This document shows positions 1 to 10,413 of a stretch of DNA of 64,000 bases, piece after piece. A program made the translations under genes and the position numbers. The notes below the pieces were generated by a model. It saw only the letters and a list, made by a program, of their open reading frames with translations. It made no database searches and was not told where the DNA came from. How positions within the stretch are numbered: the first letter of the stretch is position 1; each line of letters opens with the position of its first letter. Origin of the DNA: Paenibacillus psychroresistens (GTDB lineage: Bacteria > Bacillota > Bacilli > Paenibacillales > NBRC-103111); assembly GCF_009728935.1 (NCBI RefSeq), contig NZ_CP034235.1:1024501-1088500 (forward strand), given 5' to 3'.

Positions 1-1
1 G

Positions 2-2665
2 GGTGAATATACTATACCAGCAGCTTCGTTTACTGGTGCCAACGGTTGGATCACCTATACGCTGCCAATCCCTTTATCGATTGCCTCCAATACTGACTAC
101 ACCGTTTCTGTATCAACTGGAACGGATGCAGGCCGTTATTGGGGCGGCGGCACCAATGCTAGTGCGGGAAACAATGGACTACATATCAGCTGGCCCGCAA
201 GCTCAGGTCGATTTACAGATACGATGGGAGCGCGGCCTACAACCACACCAGCAGGAGGCGAAAGCTATCTAAGGGATATTGAATTTATTGCCAACGCGCA
301 AGTACCTACATCATTGACTGTCTCAGGAACGGACTTTATAGAAAAGCCATCTTCTCTTAGCCGCTATGGCCTTTACACAGCTAAAGTATTGGATCAGAAC
401 GGAGATATGATTCCAAACCGAACCATTTCTTGGAGCCTGCAAACTCCAAAAACCGGCGTTTCCATCGACTCAGGCACTGGAACGGTTACGGTTAATAGCA
501 CGGCGGTTAACGGTACTATTACAGTTGTAGCCACAGATGCAGGCAGCAGCATGACTGGAACTAAAACAGTAACCATCCAAAGCCTGACTGCGACGGCGAT
601 CTCTGTATCCGGAGCAAGTGCATTGAAAATCCCGGCAACAGGCAGTATTACACAAAGCTACTTAGCTAAAGTAAAGGACCAGCAGGGGAATGCGATGAGC
701 GGTCCTACTGTTACTTGGAGCCTGCAGTCTCCCAAAACAGGGGTATCTATTAATGCCTCATCAGGTGTAGCTACAGTAGGCAGCTCTGCAACTGCAGGGA
801 ATTTTACTATAGTGGCGACTAACGGCAGCATCAGTGGAACACAGTTGGTTTCACTAGATACGTATAACACAGCGGTCTATTTGGCGACGTCTGATACAGG
901 CTTAACGCTTGCTGTGAAAAACAATCTGATTTATATCAAATCATTGAAAAACCCCGTACAAGGCTGGGACTGGATTAATGGCGATACAACCGTACCTCTA
1001 GTCTCAACCGTATCAGGAGTAACCCCTAATTGGATCTATCAGGACACAACGACAGATACAACCAGCGGGGTGAAGATTACATTGCGCTTCACAAGCACGA
1101 CGCCAAATCTGGAGCTTAAATCGATTTGGTGGGCAAGACCGGGAACAGGACCTGTAGAGAATTGGATGACCGTCCAGAATAATACGGGAGGAACAGTCTC
1201 ATACGGAACCTCGATACAAGGGACTAATATTGCCATAAAAGCGGACAGCACAGCTGATTTGTATCGTTTCTCTAAAACGGCCTATCAGATGCCGACTTTG
1301 GATAAGTTCACGATGAATGCGAGCACGAGCATTACAACCAGCTCAGCCTATATCCCCTTTGGGCTGCTCAATGTAAATGGCTCACATGGATTCTATGTCG
1401 GCTATGAGTGGGAGCTCGGCAGCTTCAATATTGCCTCTGGCGTTGATCCGCTTAATATTAGTGTCTCAGTCAATCCGTTTACAGAGACCGTAACGCAAGC
1501 GAACAGTGCTATTTTTACCATTCCAAGTGTGTATTACGGTACTTACAAAGGTGATATCGACGATGGCGGCAACAGCTTCAAAAAATGGTTCTGGGATTTC
1601 AAGGTTCCGCGGAGCCTCTATAATAATCCAAGCGAACCGTGGACAGAAATCTGTTTTGATCCTGTTGGCAGTACACCGCAAAGCACCTATGACAGCATTG
1701 CAGCCAGTGGTGTTGAAGCTGTGAAAATGGATTTCGGCTGGTATGACGGCAGAAACTGGACCTACCGCCCTGCAGAGTGGCCAAATGGCTTTGATTTTGC
1801 AACAAAAGCGCACAATGCAGGTTTAAAAGCTTCGCTATATATGGGCGGCACTTATAATGATGCTGATCTAAACACTATTGCGGGCAGAGATGCGGAGCTT
1901 TCTGCGCTAACTACACGCTATGATAATGGCTGGTATGACATGTGGAGAACGGATATTTACACCGCTCCGACCAATCCAATGCCGGATACTTATAATGGGG
2001 TTACCAATTTCCTGTCCATTGTTGATAATCTAATTACCACCAAGCCTGGCTTCCGCTATGAAAACTGTGCTAATGGCGGCAGGTACAAAGGCTTTGCAGT
2101 CACCAGCAGAATGACATTCATTACGACGAATGACGAAGCTTCGGATGGGGGAACCGCATACCGAGCGACATTATATGTCAACGGCTACGCAATGAATCCA
2201 ATCCAGCTTAAATCAGATGTGCAAATAGTTAATTATCCCTATGCTTTTATGGGTAGAACCTCGATGCTTGGCTCTGTGCTGCTGTGCAGTGTGGATACCA
2301 GCAATGCGAGCTATCGACAAAGCATTGATCTTTATAAGACCAAACAGCGCCCTATTCTAAGAGGGGGAAATATGTATCATATCCTGCCAATGGCGGACGG
2401 GACTAATTGGGATGGCATGCAATTCTTCAATTCCAGCTTGAATAAAGGCTCTGTATTCCTATTCAAGCCATCTGTCAATGCAGCAGACGGTAACTCAAAG
2501 GTTATCAAGCTTAAAGGGCTGGATCGTAATACTTCATACACCCTGACTTTTCAGGATAGGACGGGGCTCAACACGGTCAAATCTGGTGCGGAGCTAATGG
2601 ATCTTGGTATTAGTGTAACAGGCATGACAGGCGATTATGCTTCGGAAATTATCTGGATTAATTAA
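2..2665 (+). CDS. Secreted GH36-like glycosidase with DUF4082 and Ig-like domains (5' partial)
   Basis: The reading frame is open from base 2, so the N-terminus and any signal peptide lie left of the window; 887 residues are visible. Residues 1-98 are the end of a DUF4082 module (WGGGTNA, GESYLRDIEF). Two similar bacterial Ig-like repeats follow at about 102-285. A GH36-type beta-sandwich and TIM barrel cover about 290-880. The presumed nucleophile is Asp651 in MWRTDIY, and FRYENCANGG stands where classical alpha-galactosidases have CASGGRxD. The divergent motifs mean the substrate may not be an alpha-galactoside. It lies 75 bases before a secreted GH2 gene that carries the same DUF4082 module, which suggests joint extracellular attack on one glycan. 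An ATG at base 224 lies inside the DUF4082 domain and is not the real start. Confidence 0.85.
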   Translation, partial: GEYTIPAASFTGANGWITYTLPIPLSIASNTDYTVSVSTGTDAGRYWGGGTNASAGNNGLHISWPASSGRFTDTMGARPTTTPAGGESYLRDIEFIANAQVPTSLTVSGTDFIEKPSSLSRYGLYTAKVLDQNGDMIPNRTISWSLQTPKTGVSIDSGTGTVTVNSTAVNGTITVVATDAGSSMTGTKTVTIQSLTATAISVSGASALKIPATGSITQSYLAKVKDQQGNAMSGPTVTWSLQSPKTGVSINASSGVATVGSSATAGNFTIVATNGSISGTQLVSLDTYNTAVYLATSDTGLTLAVKNNLIYIKSLKNPVQGWDWINGDTTVPLVSTVSGVTPNWIYQDTTTDTTSGVKITLRFTSTTPNLELKSIWWARPGTGPVENWMTVQNNTGGTVSYGTSIQGTNIAIKADSTADLYRFSKTAYQMPTLDKFTMNASTSITTSSAYIPFGLLNVNGSHGFYVGYEWELGSFNIASGVDPLNISVSVNPFTETVTQANSAIFTIPSVYYGTYKGDIDDGGNSFKKWFWDFKVPRSLYNNPSEPWTEICFDPVGSTPQSTYDSIAASGVEAVKMDFGWYDGRNWTYRPAEWPNGFDFATKAHNAGLKASLYMGGTYNDADLNTIAGRDAELSALTTRYDNGWYDMWRTDIYTAPTNPMPDTYNGVTNFLSIVDNLITTKPGFRYENCANGGRYKGFAVTSRMTFITTNDEASDGGTAYRATLYVNGYAMNPIQLKSDVQIVNYPYAFMGRTSMLGSVLLCSVDTSNASYRQSIDLYKTKQRPILRGGNMYHILPMADGTNWDGMQFFNSSLNKGSVFLFKPSVNAADGNSKVIKLKGLDRNTSYTLTFQDRTGLNTVKSGAELMDLGISVTGMTGDYASEIIWIN

Positions 2666-2676
2666 CAATACTGTCA

Positions 2677-2700
2677 GCAGTCCGTTGAAAAACGGGCTGC
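2677..2700 (+). other. Intergenic stem-loop between two secreted enzyme genes
   Basis: GCAGTCCGTT pairs with AACGGGCTGC (one G-U pair) around a GAAA tetraloop, directly after the first stop codon. No strong T tract follows. It is more likely an mRNA-processing or attenuating hairpin than a full terminator, because the next gene starts 41 bases later. Confidence 0.45.
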
Positions 2701-2740
2701 TTCTCAACATGAAAAAACTAAAATGAGGAGAATGGAAGCT

Positions 2741-5700
2741 ATGAATAACAAGCTAATGCAAATTGGACTCATTCTTATACTACTTGCTTCTTTGCTTACT
2801 ATTGTGCAACCCAGCAATACGATTTTTGCTGCAGCGACTCAGGTAAATGACCATACAACTGCACAAATTACTTATTCAGGAGCATGGACCTATGATACGA
2901 CAGGTGCTTCCGGTTATATCAATAGTGACCAGCATTACTCCAGTACAAATGGAAACTATGCGCAATTTACTTTTACGGGTACGTCCATTAAATGGATAGG
3001 TCCAAAGAATTTAGATTGCGGTATTTCACAGGTGTATATCGACGGAGCCTTGGTTGCATCGGTAGATATGTATGCAAGCTCATGGCTGAAGCAGCAGGTA
3101 TTGTACAGCAATACAGCCTTGTCCAATGCTAGCCACACAATTAAGCTGGTTGCTACCAACACCAAGAATGCTTCTTCCATCGGCTACTATTCGTCTATTG
3201 ATGCCTTTGAATATGACACAATTAGCACAACAGGAGAAAAAATATTTGCTGATGCCGTAACAGGCACTGCAGTCAACAACAGCACACAGCATGAGCTGGG
3301 ACAAGTATTCAATGTTACAACCTCCGGGCAAATCACCAAGGTTAGATTGTATGCTGTATCTCAAGAATCGGGGATCCATACAGCACGCATCTGGCGCAAT
3401 TCGGATGGAGCCAAGCTTGCGGAATTTACCATTCCTTCAACTGCATTTACGGGTGTAAACGGCTGGGTTGCTTATGCCCTGCCAACACCGCTATCGATTG
3501 GCTCGGGCATCGATTATACGGTTTCCGTAACTACTGGAACGGATACCAATCGCTATTGGGGTGGCGGCACGAATGCTGGTGCAGGCAATAATGGCCAGCA
3601 TGTTGCTTGGCCTGCCAATTCAGCCCGCTTCACAGATACGATGGGTACACGTCCAGCTACAACACCATCTGGAGGGGAAAGCTATTTGAGAGATATTGAA
3701 TTTGTACCAGACTCTGCAGAGAAAATATTCTCTGATGCGGCAACAGCACCTTCAGTCAACAATGGTTTCCCTGTTGAGCTAGGACAGGTTTTTCAAGCTT
3801 CGGTTCCTGGCCAAGTTACGGCAATTCGTGTATATGCAACTGCAGCGGAATCTGGTGTCCATACGGCACGGATTTGGCGCAATCATGACAATACCGTAAT
3901 AGGCGGTCCTTATACGATTACTTACGGCGGAGCAGCAGGTTGGTTTACCTATACGCTGCCAACGCCAATCAGCATTACGGAATTAACCGATTATACCGTT
4001 TCCGTTTCAACAGGAGCGGATGTGAACAAAGCTATACCGCTTATGAGTCTAACGAATGCGGGAAACAACGGTGGTCATCTCAGTTATCCGACGAAATCAG
4101 GCCGGTTCACGGCAAATGTTGGTAAAATGCCTAACGTAGTTCCTTCAGCTGCGGATAATTATCTAAGAGATGTCGTTTTTGTGCCTGGAGCTTTGCCAAC
4201 ACCAAATCCGAGTTTGCTTAAGCAGTCCTTGGATGGCAGCTGGCGAATTGTTCAGGACAACTCGAATACGGGGATAGCGAGCTCATGGTTTAATTCGGCA
4301 AGCTATCCTTTCAGCACGGCAATAAACATTCAAGTGCCCGGCACCATCTATGAGGCGTATCCAAGCTACAATGGCGTTACCTGGTACGGGCGGTTTTTCA
4401 ATACAAATCTAACGGTTGCTGCGGATATGAAGTACTATATTAAATTCGGTGCAGTTCAATATAAGTCGCAGATATGGGTAAATGGGCAAAATTTGGGGAC
4501 GCATGAAGGCTCAGATACTCCTTTTGAGGTAGATGTAACCTCATCTCTTGTCCAAGGTGGTAATTTCATTGCGGTTCGAGTGGAAAATCCGAAGGGTGTG
4601 TTAAGCAGCGGTGCAGTTCCGGTTTTCTGGGATAATGGCGGAATTGTCCAACATGTTGATTTAGTGAAGCAGCCTAAGCTGAGAGTCACAGATGTTTATG
4701 CTAAGCCGAATATTTCCAATGGAAATATCGATCTGCAAATCACTGTGGAAAACAACACAGGCGCATCGCAATCCGTCGTGCTGAGCACAGCTTACGGGGT
4801 GTTTAATGGAAGCAATATCGGTACAGGCAATTCAAGTGTTACCGCGACTACAGGGACAACTATGTTTAATATGACAGTTACTGTTCCTAGTGTACATCTT
4901 TGGAGCCCGGATGATCCTTACTTGTACTCGCTTAGTATTTCGGCAGTATCCGGAGGCAAGACCGATGTCTACGCCATTCCGCGTTTCGGTTTTAAAGATT
5001 TCCGTATTGTAAATGGGTACTATATGCTCAACAACCAACGTATTTTCCTCAAAGGTGTTCATCAGAACTTCTATGATCCCGTCAATGTCCAAGGTACAGC
5101 ACGTGATATGAGCCTGCTGGGTCAGGATTTCGATAAGCTGAAGCTGGCAGGCTTCAACATGTATCGTTCTATTGCCGCAGCGGCACTGCCGGAGCAGCTC
5201 GATTTAGCGGATGAGAAGGGGATTCTTATCTACGAGGAGCACCAGGGCTCCTGGAATTTGTCCGATTCTAGCAAATTCGCTTTGTCTGTCACGGATGTCA
5301 TTAAGCGTGATCGCAGCCGAGTTAGCGTAGCGATGTTTGGACTCTTGAATGAAAATAAGAATAATGCCGTATATACAGCAGCGAAGAACTTCCTGCCTGC
5401 GCTTCGCGCTATCGACACGACTAAGCTTGTCATGCTGGGCAGCGCTCGCTGGGACAACGATCTGACCACGGCATCCGCCTCAAATCCAGGCTCCACTACC
5501 TGGAATGTTTATCTGGGCGGCGAATCAGCAACAACACCTGTATCAACCGGGACGCTTTCCGATCTATTGCCTATGAACCCGGCTGGTGCATTTATAAGCG
5601 GTGCAGGCGATGTCCATGTATACAACACATACCCAACGACATGGAATTTCGTCAATTCCTTTGCAAGTCTAGGAAGTGGAACGAGCAATATCTTCGTTTC

Positions 5701-7093
5701 TGAAGCTGGCGCTGGCGGGATGTTCAATTCCTTCGACAATGACAGAAAGCTGCATGCCTATAATGCAGGTCCATTAGTTGTTCCCTGGTCATGGACAACA
5801 AACAAAATAACAGCCTTAAATTACATTTGGACCAAATATGGCATGTCTAGTGTTTATCCCGTTATTGAAGATGCAATTCTCGACAGCCAGAAAGCAGAAA
5901 GCAAGCAAAGAGCTCAATTGTTCAGCACCATACGAAGCAATCCGAGAATTATGGGCTACAGTCTCACCAGCCTTACGGATTCTGGAGGCTCTCAAGAAGG
6001 AATCATGACAGATTTCCGCGATTGGAAGGCAGATATTCTCCCCGTCCTTCAAGATGGCTGGGCTAAATCAAAATGGAACCTGTTTGTTAATCCGTTGACG
6101 ATTTACACGAACAGCACCTTCCATGTTAGGGCGAATCTGGCAAACGAGGATGTTCTTGCGGCAGGAACCTATCCGGTAACCTTGACGATTAAGAATTCCG
6201 GGGGGACAACGGTTTGGACGCAAAACACGAGTGCTGTCATCTCTAGCGGCAGTAACCCGCCTTTTGCTTACTCGGTTTATGACGCCGATATTTCAATTGC
6301 AGGATTAACCGAAGGCAATTATACATTTAATGCCGCATTAACCACAGTCACAAATGCAAAAAGCAATACATTGGGCTTTAAAGTGTTCAGCAGCGCCAGC
6401 TACCCAGGAAGTCTTGGCCAGGTGACGGTGCTGGGAGTTACTCAAGCAGTAAGAGATCTGCTGACTAGTCGTGGAGCAACGCTGCATGAGTACAATTCTG
6501 CCGAAGCCCTCGACAATGAAGTTATCGTTGTTGGAAATTCAGTAGCTAACAACGAAGCAACCTGGCGTCCGCTCTATAAGAAAGCAGCGAGGGGAGCGCA
6601 AATTGTCTTCTTGTCGAGCAATGTGTTTAATGGCAGCACCGGGCCAAACAAATGGGTCAAAGTAGTGAGCAAAGGTGATCAAAGCGGAGTTTACAACGGC
6701 TTAGGCTGGCTGTACCATGCGGAGCAGTTTGCGAAGCCAACTGCGATCCTGAACACTTTACCGTCAAAGGTTATGACGGCAGATGTTTATGGCGATTATA
6801 TCGGGACTGCCAAATATTTAAGGAATATTACAGCGCCTGCTGTTACAACTGCATTTTCTATTGATGATAATGGCAGCAATTCCTATACAGAGGGTCTGCT
6901 TATTGGAACCTACAATGAATATGCCGGTAAATTCACAGTCAACACGTTTGATTTAATGGGCAATATTGGCAAGCCCGTAGCGGATCGAATGATTCTAAAC
7001 ATGGTTGCGTATGCCAAATCAACGGTATCCTTGGTTCAAGCATTGCCAGCGGGTTATGACACGGAATTAACCACATATGGCATTGTAGATTAA
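2741..7093 (+). CDS. Secreted multimodular GH2 beta-glycosidase
   Basis: This is a 1450-residue extracellular retaining beta-glycosidase. The ATG at 2741 is preferred to one at 2723 because GAGGAG lies 10 bases upstream and MNNKLMQIGL begins a clean signal peptide ending near TIFAAA. A beta-sandwich carbohydrate-binding-like module (about 30-165, WIGP, HTIKLVATN) is followed by two DUF4082 modules (about 165-325 and 326-487). The GH2 sugar-binding, Ig-like and TIM-barrel domains start near 491. The acid/base is probably Glu871 in GLLNEN and the nucleophile Glu988 in FVSEAG. A C-terminal Ig-like part and an amidotransferase-like fold complete the protein. The gene encoding a cytoplasmic protein at 14945-17995 shares the GH2 core and this C-terminal domain. 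Members include beta-galactosidases, glucuronidases and mannosidases; the substrate cannot be fixed here. Confidence 0.88.
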   Translation: MNNKLMQIGLILILLASLLTIVQPSNTIFAAATQVNDHTTAQITYSGAWTYDTTGASGYINSDQHYSSTNGNYAQFTFTGTSIKWIGPKNLDCGISQVYIDGALVASVDMYASSWLKQQVLYSNTALSNASHTIKLVATNTKNASSIGYYSSIDAFEYDTISTTGEKIFADAVTGTAVNNSTQHELGQVFNVTTSGQITKVRLYAVSQESGIHTARIWRNSDGAKLAEFTIPSTAFTGVNGWVAYALPTPLSIGSGIDYTVSVTTGTDTNRYWGGGTNAGAGNNGQHVAWPANSARFTDTMGTRPATTPSGGESYLRDIEFVPDSAEKIFSDAATAPSVNNGFPVELGQVFQASVPGQVTAIRVYATAAESGVHTARIWRNHDNTVIGGPYTITYGGAAGWFTYTLPTPISITELTDYTVSVSTGADVNKAIPLMSLTNAGNNGGHLSYPTKSGRFTANVGKMPNVVPSAADNYLRDVVFVPGALPTPNPSLLKQSLDGSWRIVQDNSNTGIASSWFNSASYPFSTAINIQVPGTIYEAYPSYNGVTWYGRFFNTNLTVAADMKYYIKFGAVQYKSQIWVNGQNLGTHEGSDTPFEVDVTSSLVQGGNFIAVRVENPKGVLSSGAVPVFWDNGGIVQHVDLVKQPKLRVTDVYAKPNISNGNIDLQITVENNTGASQSVVLSTAYGVFNGSNIGTGNSSVTATTGTTMFNMTVTVPSVHLWSPDDPYLYSLSISAVSGGKTDVYAIPRFGFKDFRIVNGYYMLNNQRIFLKGVHQNFYDPVNVQGTARDMSLLGQDFDKLKLAGFNMYRSIAAAALPEQLDLADEKGILIYEEHQGSWNLSDSSKFALSVTDVIKRDRSRVSVAMFGLLNENKNNAVYTAAKNFLPALRAIDTTKLVMLGSARWDNDLTTASASNPGSTTWNVYLGGESATTPVSTGTLSDLLPMNPAGAFISGAGDVHVYNTYPTTWNFVNSFASLGSGTSNIFVSEAGAGGMFNSFDNDRKLHAYNAGPLVVPWSWTTNKITALNYIWTKYGMSSVYPVIEDAILDSQKAESKQRAQLFSTIRSNPRIMGYSLTSLTDSGGSQEGIMTDFRDWKADILPVLQDGWAKSKWNLFVNPLTIYTNSTFHVRANLANEDVLAAGTYPVTLTIKNSGGTTVWTQNTSAVISSGSNPPFAYSVYDADISIAGLTEGNYTFNAALTTVTNAKSNTLGFKVFSSASYPGSLGQVTVLGVTQAVRDLLTSRGATLHEYNSAEALDNEVIVVGNSVANNEATWRPLYKKAARGAQIVFLSSNVFNGSTGPNKWVKVVSKGDQSGVYNGLGWLYHAEQFAKPTAILNTLPSKVMTADVYGDYIGTAKYLRNITAPAVTTAFSIDDNGSNSYTEGLLIGTYNEYAGKFTVNTFDLMGNIGKPVADRMILNMVAYAKSTVSLVQALPAGYDTELTTYGIVD

Positions 7094-7154
7094 ACAAAAA
7101 TCAAACAACCGCTTAAATTCGATTCAACAAATATGCCAACGGGGAGATATTAAG

Positions 7155-10100
7155 ATGAGAAAAAAAATGGTAAATATAATCGTGAGTATGACTCTAGTTA
7201 TTATGGCAATCATGATTTCACAACCTTCTTCAACTATATTTGCAGATGTAACAAACTACACGGCTTCATCAGGCTTCAGTACAGTTCAAGGTACGAATCA
7301 GTGGTTCTATCAAGGGTATAACACATCCACTAGCAGCTACTCCAACATGGCATGGCATGCTGACGCAGCTTTTCCGCTTGGCGGCTACTGGAGAGATGCG
7401 ACACAATTGGATTGCTCCGTCACCTATGACCAGCAGCATGACGATGCCAATTGTGATCCCAATCGTAAATGGGTAGCTCCTTCGGCGGGCAGTGCGCATA
7501 TTACGGGCAATGTGAAGAAATCTGATCTTACAGGCGGCGATGGCGTTGTCGCTACCATTAAGAAAAACGGGGTAACCATCTGGGGACCTCAGTCAATTGC
7601 TTATAATAACGGCACAGGCTATAACTACGATATAACAACGAATGTCGCGGCATCTGACGCTATTTATTTTGTACTGAATAAGAATGGCAATATCACAAGC
7701 GATTTGACTCGCTGGGACCCGACTATTGCACTGACTACGGTACCTGCCAGCAATGTCGTGACCAATGGCTCGTTCGAAGCAGGCTCAGGTGGGGCAGCAA
7801 CAGGCTGGTCCAATGGGACCAATCATGCAAGAGCAAGTGACAAAGCTTATGACGGAACGTATTCTTTAAAGTCTACAGCTACAAGCACATCCGTTTCAAG
7901 CAGAACGGTAACGGTAGCTCCAAGCACAACGTACAAGCTTTCAGCTTGGATTTATAAGAATAATAACAACGGTGTGGCTTATGTCGATATGAATGATATT
8001 GCTGGCGAAGCCCAGGTTGGAGTTTCAGTTGGAGCAGGCGGTGGCCAGTGGGTATATAGTGAAGGTACGTGGAATAGCGGTGCAGCTACAAGCTTAACTA
8101 TTCGCTGTGTAACAGACAGCAGCCCGACGGATTCGATTTGGTTTGATGATGTTGAGCTTACGCCTGTTGTGGCAGGTCCAAGCTGGACATTGAATACAGC
8201 GGATACCAATCTGACTTTAAGCGAGACCAATAGCGGGCCAATGATTACGACACTCAAGAACCCTACTCAAAACTTCAATTGGACGGCTGCCTCTACAACC
8301 GTTCCGTTAATGAGCAGAGTTGATATTGGCGCTACCACATATACTCTGAATTGGGTTTATGCCAGTGCAGCAGTGGATACGACTACAGGGACAAAGGTAA
8401 CGTTAACCTATAACAGTACAACACCTGCACTTCAGCTTAAATCCATCTGGTGGGCGAAGCCGGGAGTAGGTCCAGTTACACATACGATGACCATTCAGAA
8501 TAATACCGGCAGTGTTATCACGGTTTTCCCTCAGGAATCCATGGATGTCAGTGTTAAGGGAAGCGTCAATCCAGTGCTGTGGCGCTTCAACAAGGATGCG
8601 GCTGCACCAAATCCGACTGGTGTACATTTAGATACACTAACCGCAGGCTCGAATATTACGGCTAATACGGATTCCAAGGCGAACAGCGCTGGAGACAATG
8701 ATAATATTCCGTTGGTTTATTTAGATAATGGTGGAACGCATGGAATGTATGTAGCTTGGGAATGGCCGCATGGAAGAATTAATGTAACAGCAAGCGGAAC
8801 ATCTCCGGTAACAACAAGGATTAAAGCAGGAGTTAACACGGATTTTAAAACCGATATTCCAATTGGCGATGTCTTCAATGTACCAACAGCCTATATCGGA
8901 ACTTACAAAGGGTCAACGGATGATGGGGCAAACAGCTTCAAGAAATGGCAGTTCAATTACAATATCCCAGCAGAAATGCGTACCAACACGGCAGAGCCCT
9001 TCGTTCAGGTCAATGCACCAAACGGTGCGCCAAACGCGGCTTACTATCCTTATGGAGCACAATATGAAGCGCCGTTAACAACTTATTTAAATTCTTCACC
9101 AACCCCTACAAGCTACGGAATTCAATCGATAACACAAGATTATGGCTGGTGGGTTGCCAATCATGAAGGAGACTGGCGTGCCGATCCAACCAACTGGGCT
9201 AGCGGCAGTTTAGCTGGCTCTGGCTCGCTTATGCATACCAAAGGCTTGAAATTCACCTTGTATTTTTTATTGCATGATGCTCTAGACAATGACCCCAATG
9301 CGTTGACTTCAATTGGACCCAATGCACATCCGTCGTGGTTTTCAAACCGCAATATTAATGGGTATGGCAATTCAGTTGATTTAGGCGATACCGCAGCTGT
9401 TTCCTGGCTCCAAACCAAATTGCTGTCGGTAATGAATACGTATAATGTAGACACATTCCGCAATGATTTTGAGCCTATTGCGTATACCAGCGCTCAGATC
9501 AATCGGCATAAGTACGGCACAGATACCATGTATTGGAATGCTAGGGGCTTCTACGATTTGTTGGATTACATGTATGTCAATAAATCGGGATTCCGTTATG
9601 AAAACTGCAACGCAGGCGGCAATTTGAAGGATTTTGCTACCTTAAAGCGTTCAAGTGTGGTATATCAGACAGATATTTATGATGCATTGTCCAATCGCCA
9701 AGTGTTCTATGATTCTTCTTATGCTATACCATCTATACAGCTGCAGGAGCCAGGAGATATTAACTCAACCTGGGGAACTGGAACGGATAAAGACTATGCC
9801 TTCCGCAGCTTTCTGCTTGGTGTTCCGCACAATTCCGAATCCACCGCGGGTGCGTCAGGCGGATTTACGCCCAATACTCTGACGTTTATGAATAAATATT
9901 ACAATCTGTACAACAACAGTATTAAACCCCTAGTGCGTGATGCTAATCTTTATCATATCCTGCCTCGTCCTGATGGAACTAATTGGGATGGTATACAATA
10001 CTTTGACCCCAATACAACTAATGCGATAAAGGGTGCTGTATTTCTGTTCATGCCAACCAATGCTGGAGGCAATACCAAAAACATTATCTTCAAGGGACTT

Positions 10101-10244
10101 AATCCAGCTACAACTTATACTTTGGAGTTTTATGACAGAACCACCCAAAACACTACTGCTACTGGCGCAGCTTTGATGAGCACTGGGCTTAATGTTACAT
10201 TTACTGGCACAGCGAAGGCTTCGGACATTATTTGGATCAAATAA
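7155..10244 (+). CDS. Secreted GH36-like glycosidase with CBM4/9-type module
   Basis: The 1029-residue secreted protein has GGGGAG 8 bases before its ATG and a signal peptide ending near TIFADV. An unassigned beta-rich region spans about 31-200. A CBM4/9-type jelly roll follows at about 200-338 (VVTNGSFEAG, SIWFDDVEL). The GH36-like beta-sandwich and barrel run from about 345 to the end. The presumed nucleophile is Asp771 in FRNDFEP, and FRYENCNAGG replaces the usual CASGG loop, as in the first gene of the window. The two are therefore paralogues of one divergent subgroup with different accessory modules. A terminator follows, so this is the last gene of the secreted-enzyme operon. Confidence 0.87.
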   Translation: MRKKMVNIIVSMTLVIMAIMISQPSSTIFADVTNYTASSGFSTVQGTNQWFYQGYNTSTSSYSNMAWHADAAFPLGGYWRDATQLDCSVTYDQQHDDANCDPNRKWVAPSAGSAHITGNVKKSDLTGGDGVVATIKKNGVTIWGPQSIAYNNGTGYNYDITTNVAASDAIYFVLNKNGNITSDLTRWDPTIALTTVPASNVVTNGSFEAGSGGAATGWSNGTNHARASDKAYDGTYSLKSTATSTSVSSRTVTVAPSTTYKLSAWIYKNNNNGVAYVDMNDIAGEAQVGVSVGAGGGQWVYSEGTWNSGAATSLTIRCVTDSSPTDSIWFDDVELTPVVAGPSWTLNTADTNLTLSETNSGPMITTLKNPTQNFNWTAASTTVPLMSRVDIGATTYTLNWVYASAAVDTTTGTKVTLTYNSTTPALQLKSIWWAKPGVGPVTHTMTIQNNTGSVITVFPQESMDVSVKGSVNPVLWRFNKDAAAPNPTGVHLDTLTAGSNITANTDSKANSAGDNDNIPLVYLDNGGTHGMYVAWEWPHGRINVTASGTSPVTTRIKAGVNTDFKTDIPIGDVFNVPTAYIGTYKGSTDDGANSFKKWQFNYNIPAEMRTNTAEPFVQVNAPNGAPNAAYYPYGAQYEAPLTTYLNSSPTPTSYGIQSITQDYGWWVANHEGDWRADPTNWASGSLAGSGSLMHTKGLKFTLYFLLHDALDNDPNALTSIGPNAHPSWFSNRNINGYGNSVDLGDTAAVSWLQTKLLSVMNTYNVDTFRNDFEPIAYTSAQINRHKYGTDTMYWNARGFYDLLDYMYVNKSGFRYENCNAGGNLKDFATLKRSSVVYQTDIYDALSNRQVFYDSSYAIPSIQLQEPGDINSTWGTGTDKDYAFRSFLLGVPHNSESTAGASGGFTPNTLTFMNKYYNLYNNSIKPLVRDANLYHILPRPDGTNWDGIQYFDPNTTNAIKGAVFLFMPTNAGGNTKNIIFKGLNPATTYTLEFYDRTTQNTTATGAALMSTGLNVTFTGTAKASDIIWIK

Positions 10245-10275
10245 CAAAGTTGAAACGTTAAGTTTATGGGTAGAA

Positions 10276-10313
10276 GATCGGAGTTCCTGCATATAAGGAG
10301 CTTCGATTTTTTT
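10276..10313 (+). terminator. Intrinsic terminator after the secreted enzymes
   Basis: CGGAGTTCCT pairs with AAGGAGCTTCG, including G-U pairs, around a short AT loop, and a run of seven T follows. It separates the secreted-enzyme operon from the importer operon. The space from 10245 to 10726 holds this terminator, two promoters and two cre-like sites; no gene was seen there. Confidence 0.75.
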
Positions 10314-10371
10314 GTGGAAAAAGAGCTAAAGTGGCGGTTTAATAAGTGTTCGATGATACAATACAAATTAA

Positions 10372-10400
10372 TTGACTACAAATATTTTATATTGTATACT
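10372..10400 (+). promoter_or_regulatory. Promoter with spacer-embedded inverted repeat (copy 1)
   Basis: TTGACT (10372-10377) and TATACT (10395-10400) are separated by exactly 17 bases, a sigma-A promoter. The spacer begins ACAAA and ends ATTG, so with the first T of the -10 box it forms ACAAa-N8-ATTGT. The same design occurs at 10491, 22864, 23060 and 30867. A repressor bound here would lie between and over both promoter boxes. Confidence 0.75.
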
Positions 10401-10413
10401 AAAAATGTTCTTG

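Noticed and set aside
3..272. An 89-codon open frame at the left edge
   Set aside because: It is out of frame with the DUF4082 domain, which reads openly from base 2 into the long gene; composition and homology support the other frame.
9930..10292. A 120-codon minus-strand frame at the end of the third secreted enzyme gene
   Set aside because: It is antisense to the C-terminal coding region and runs through the terminator; no start signal is evident.
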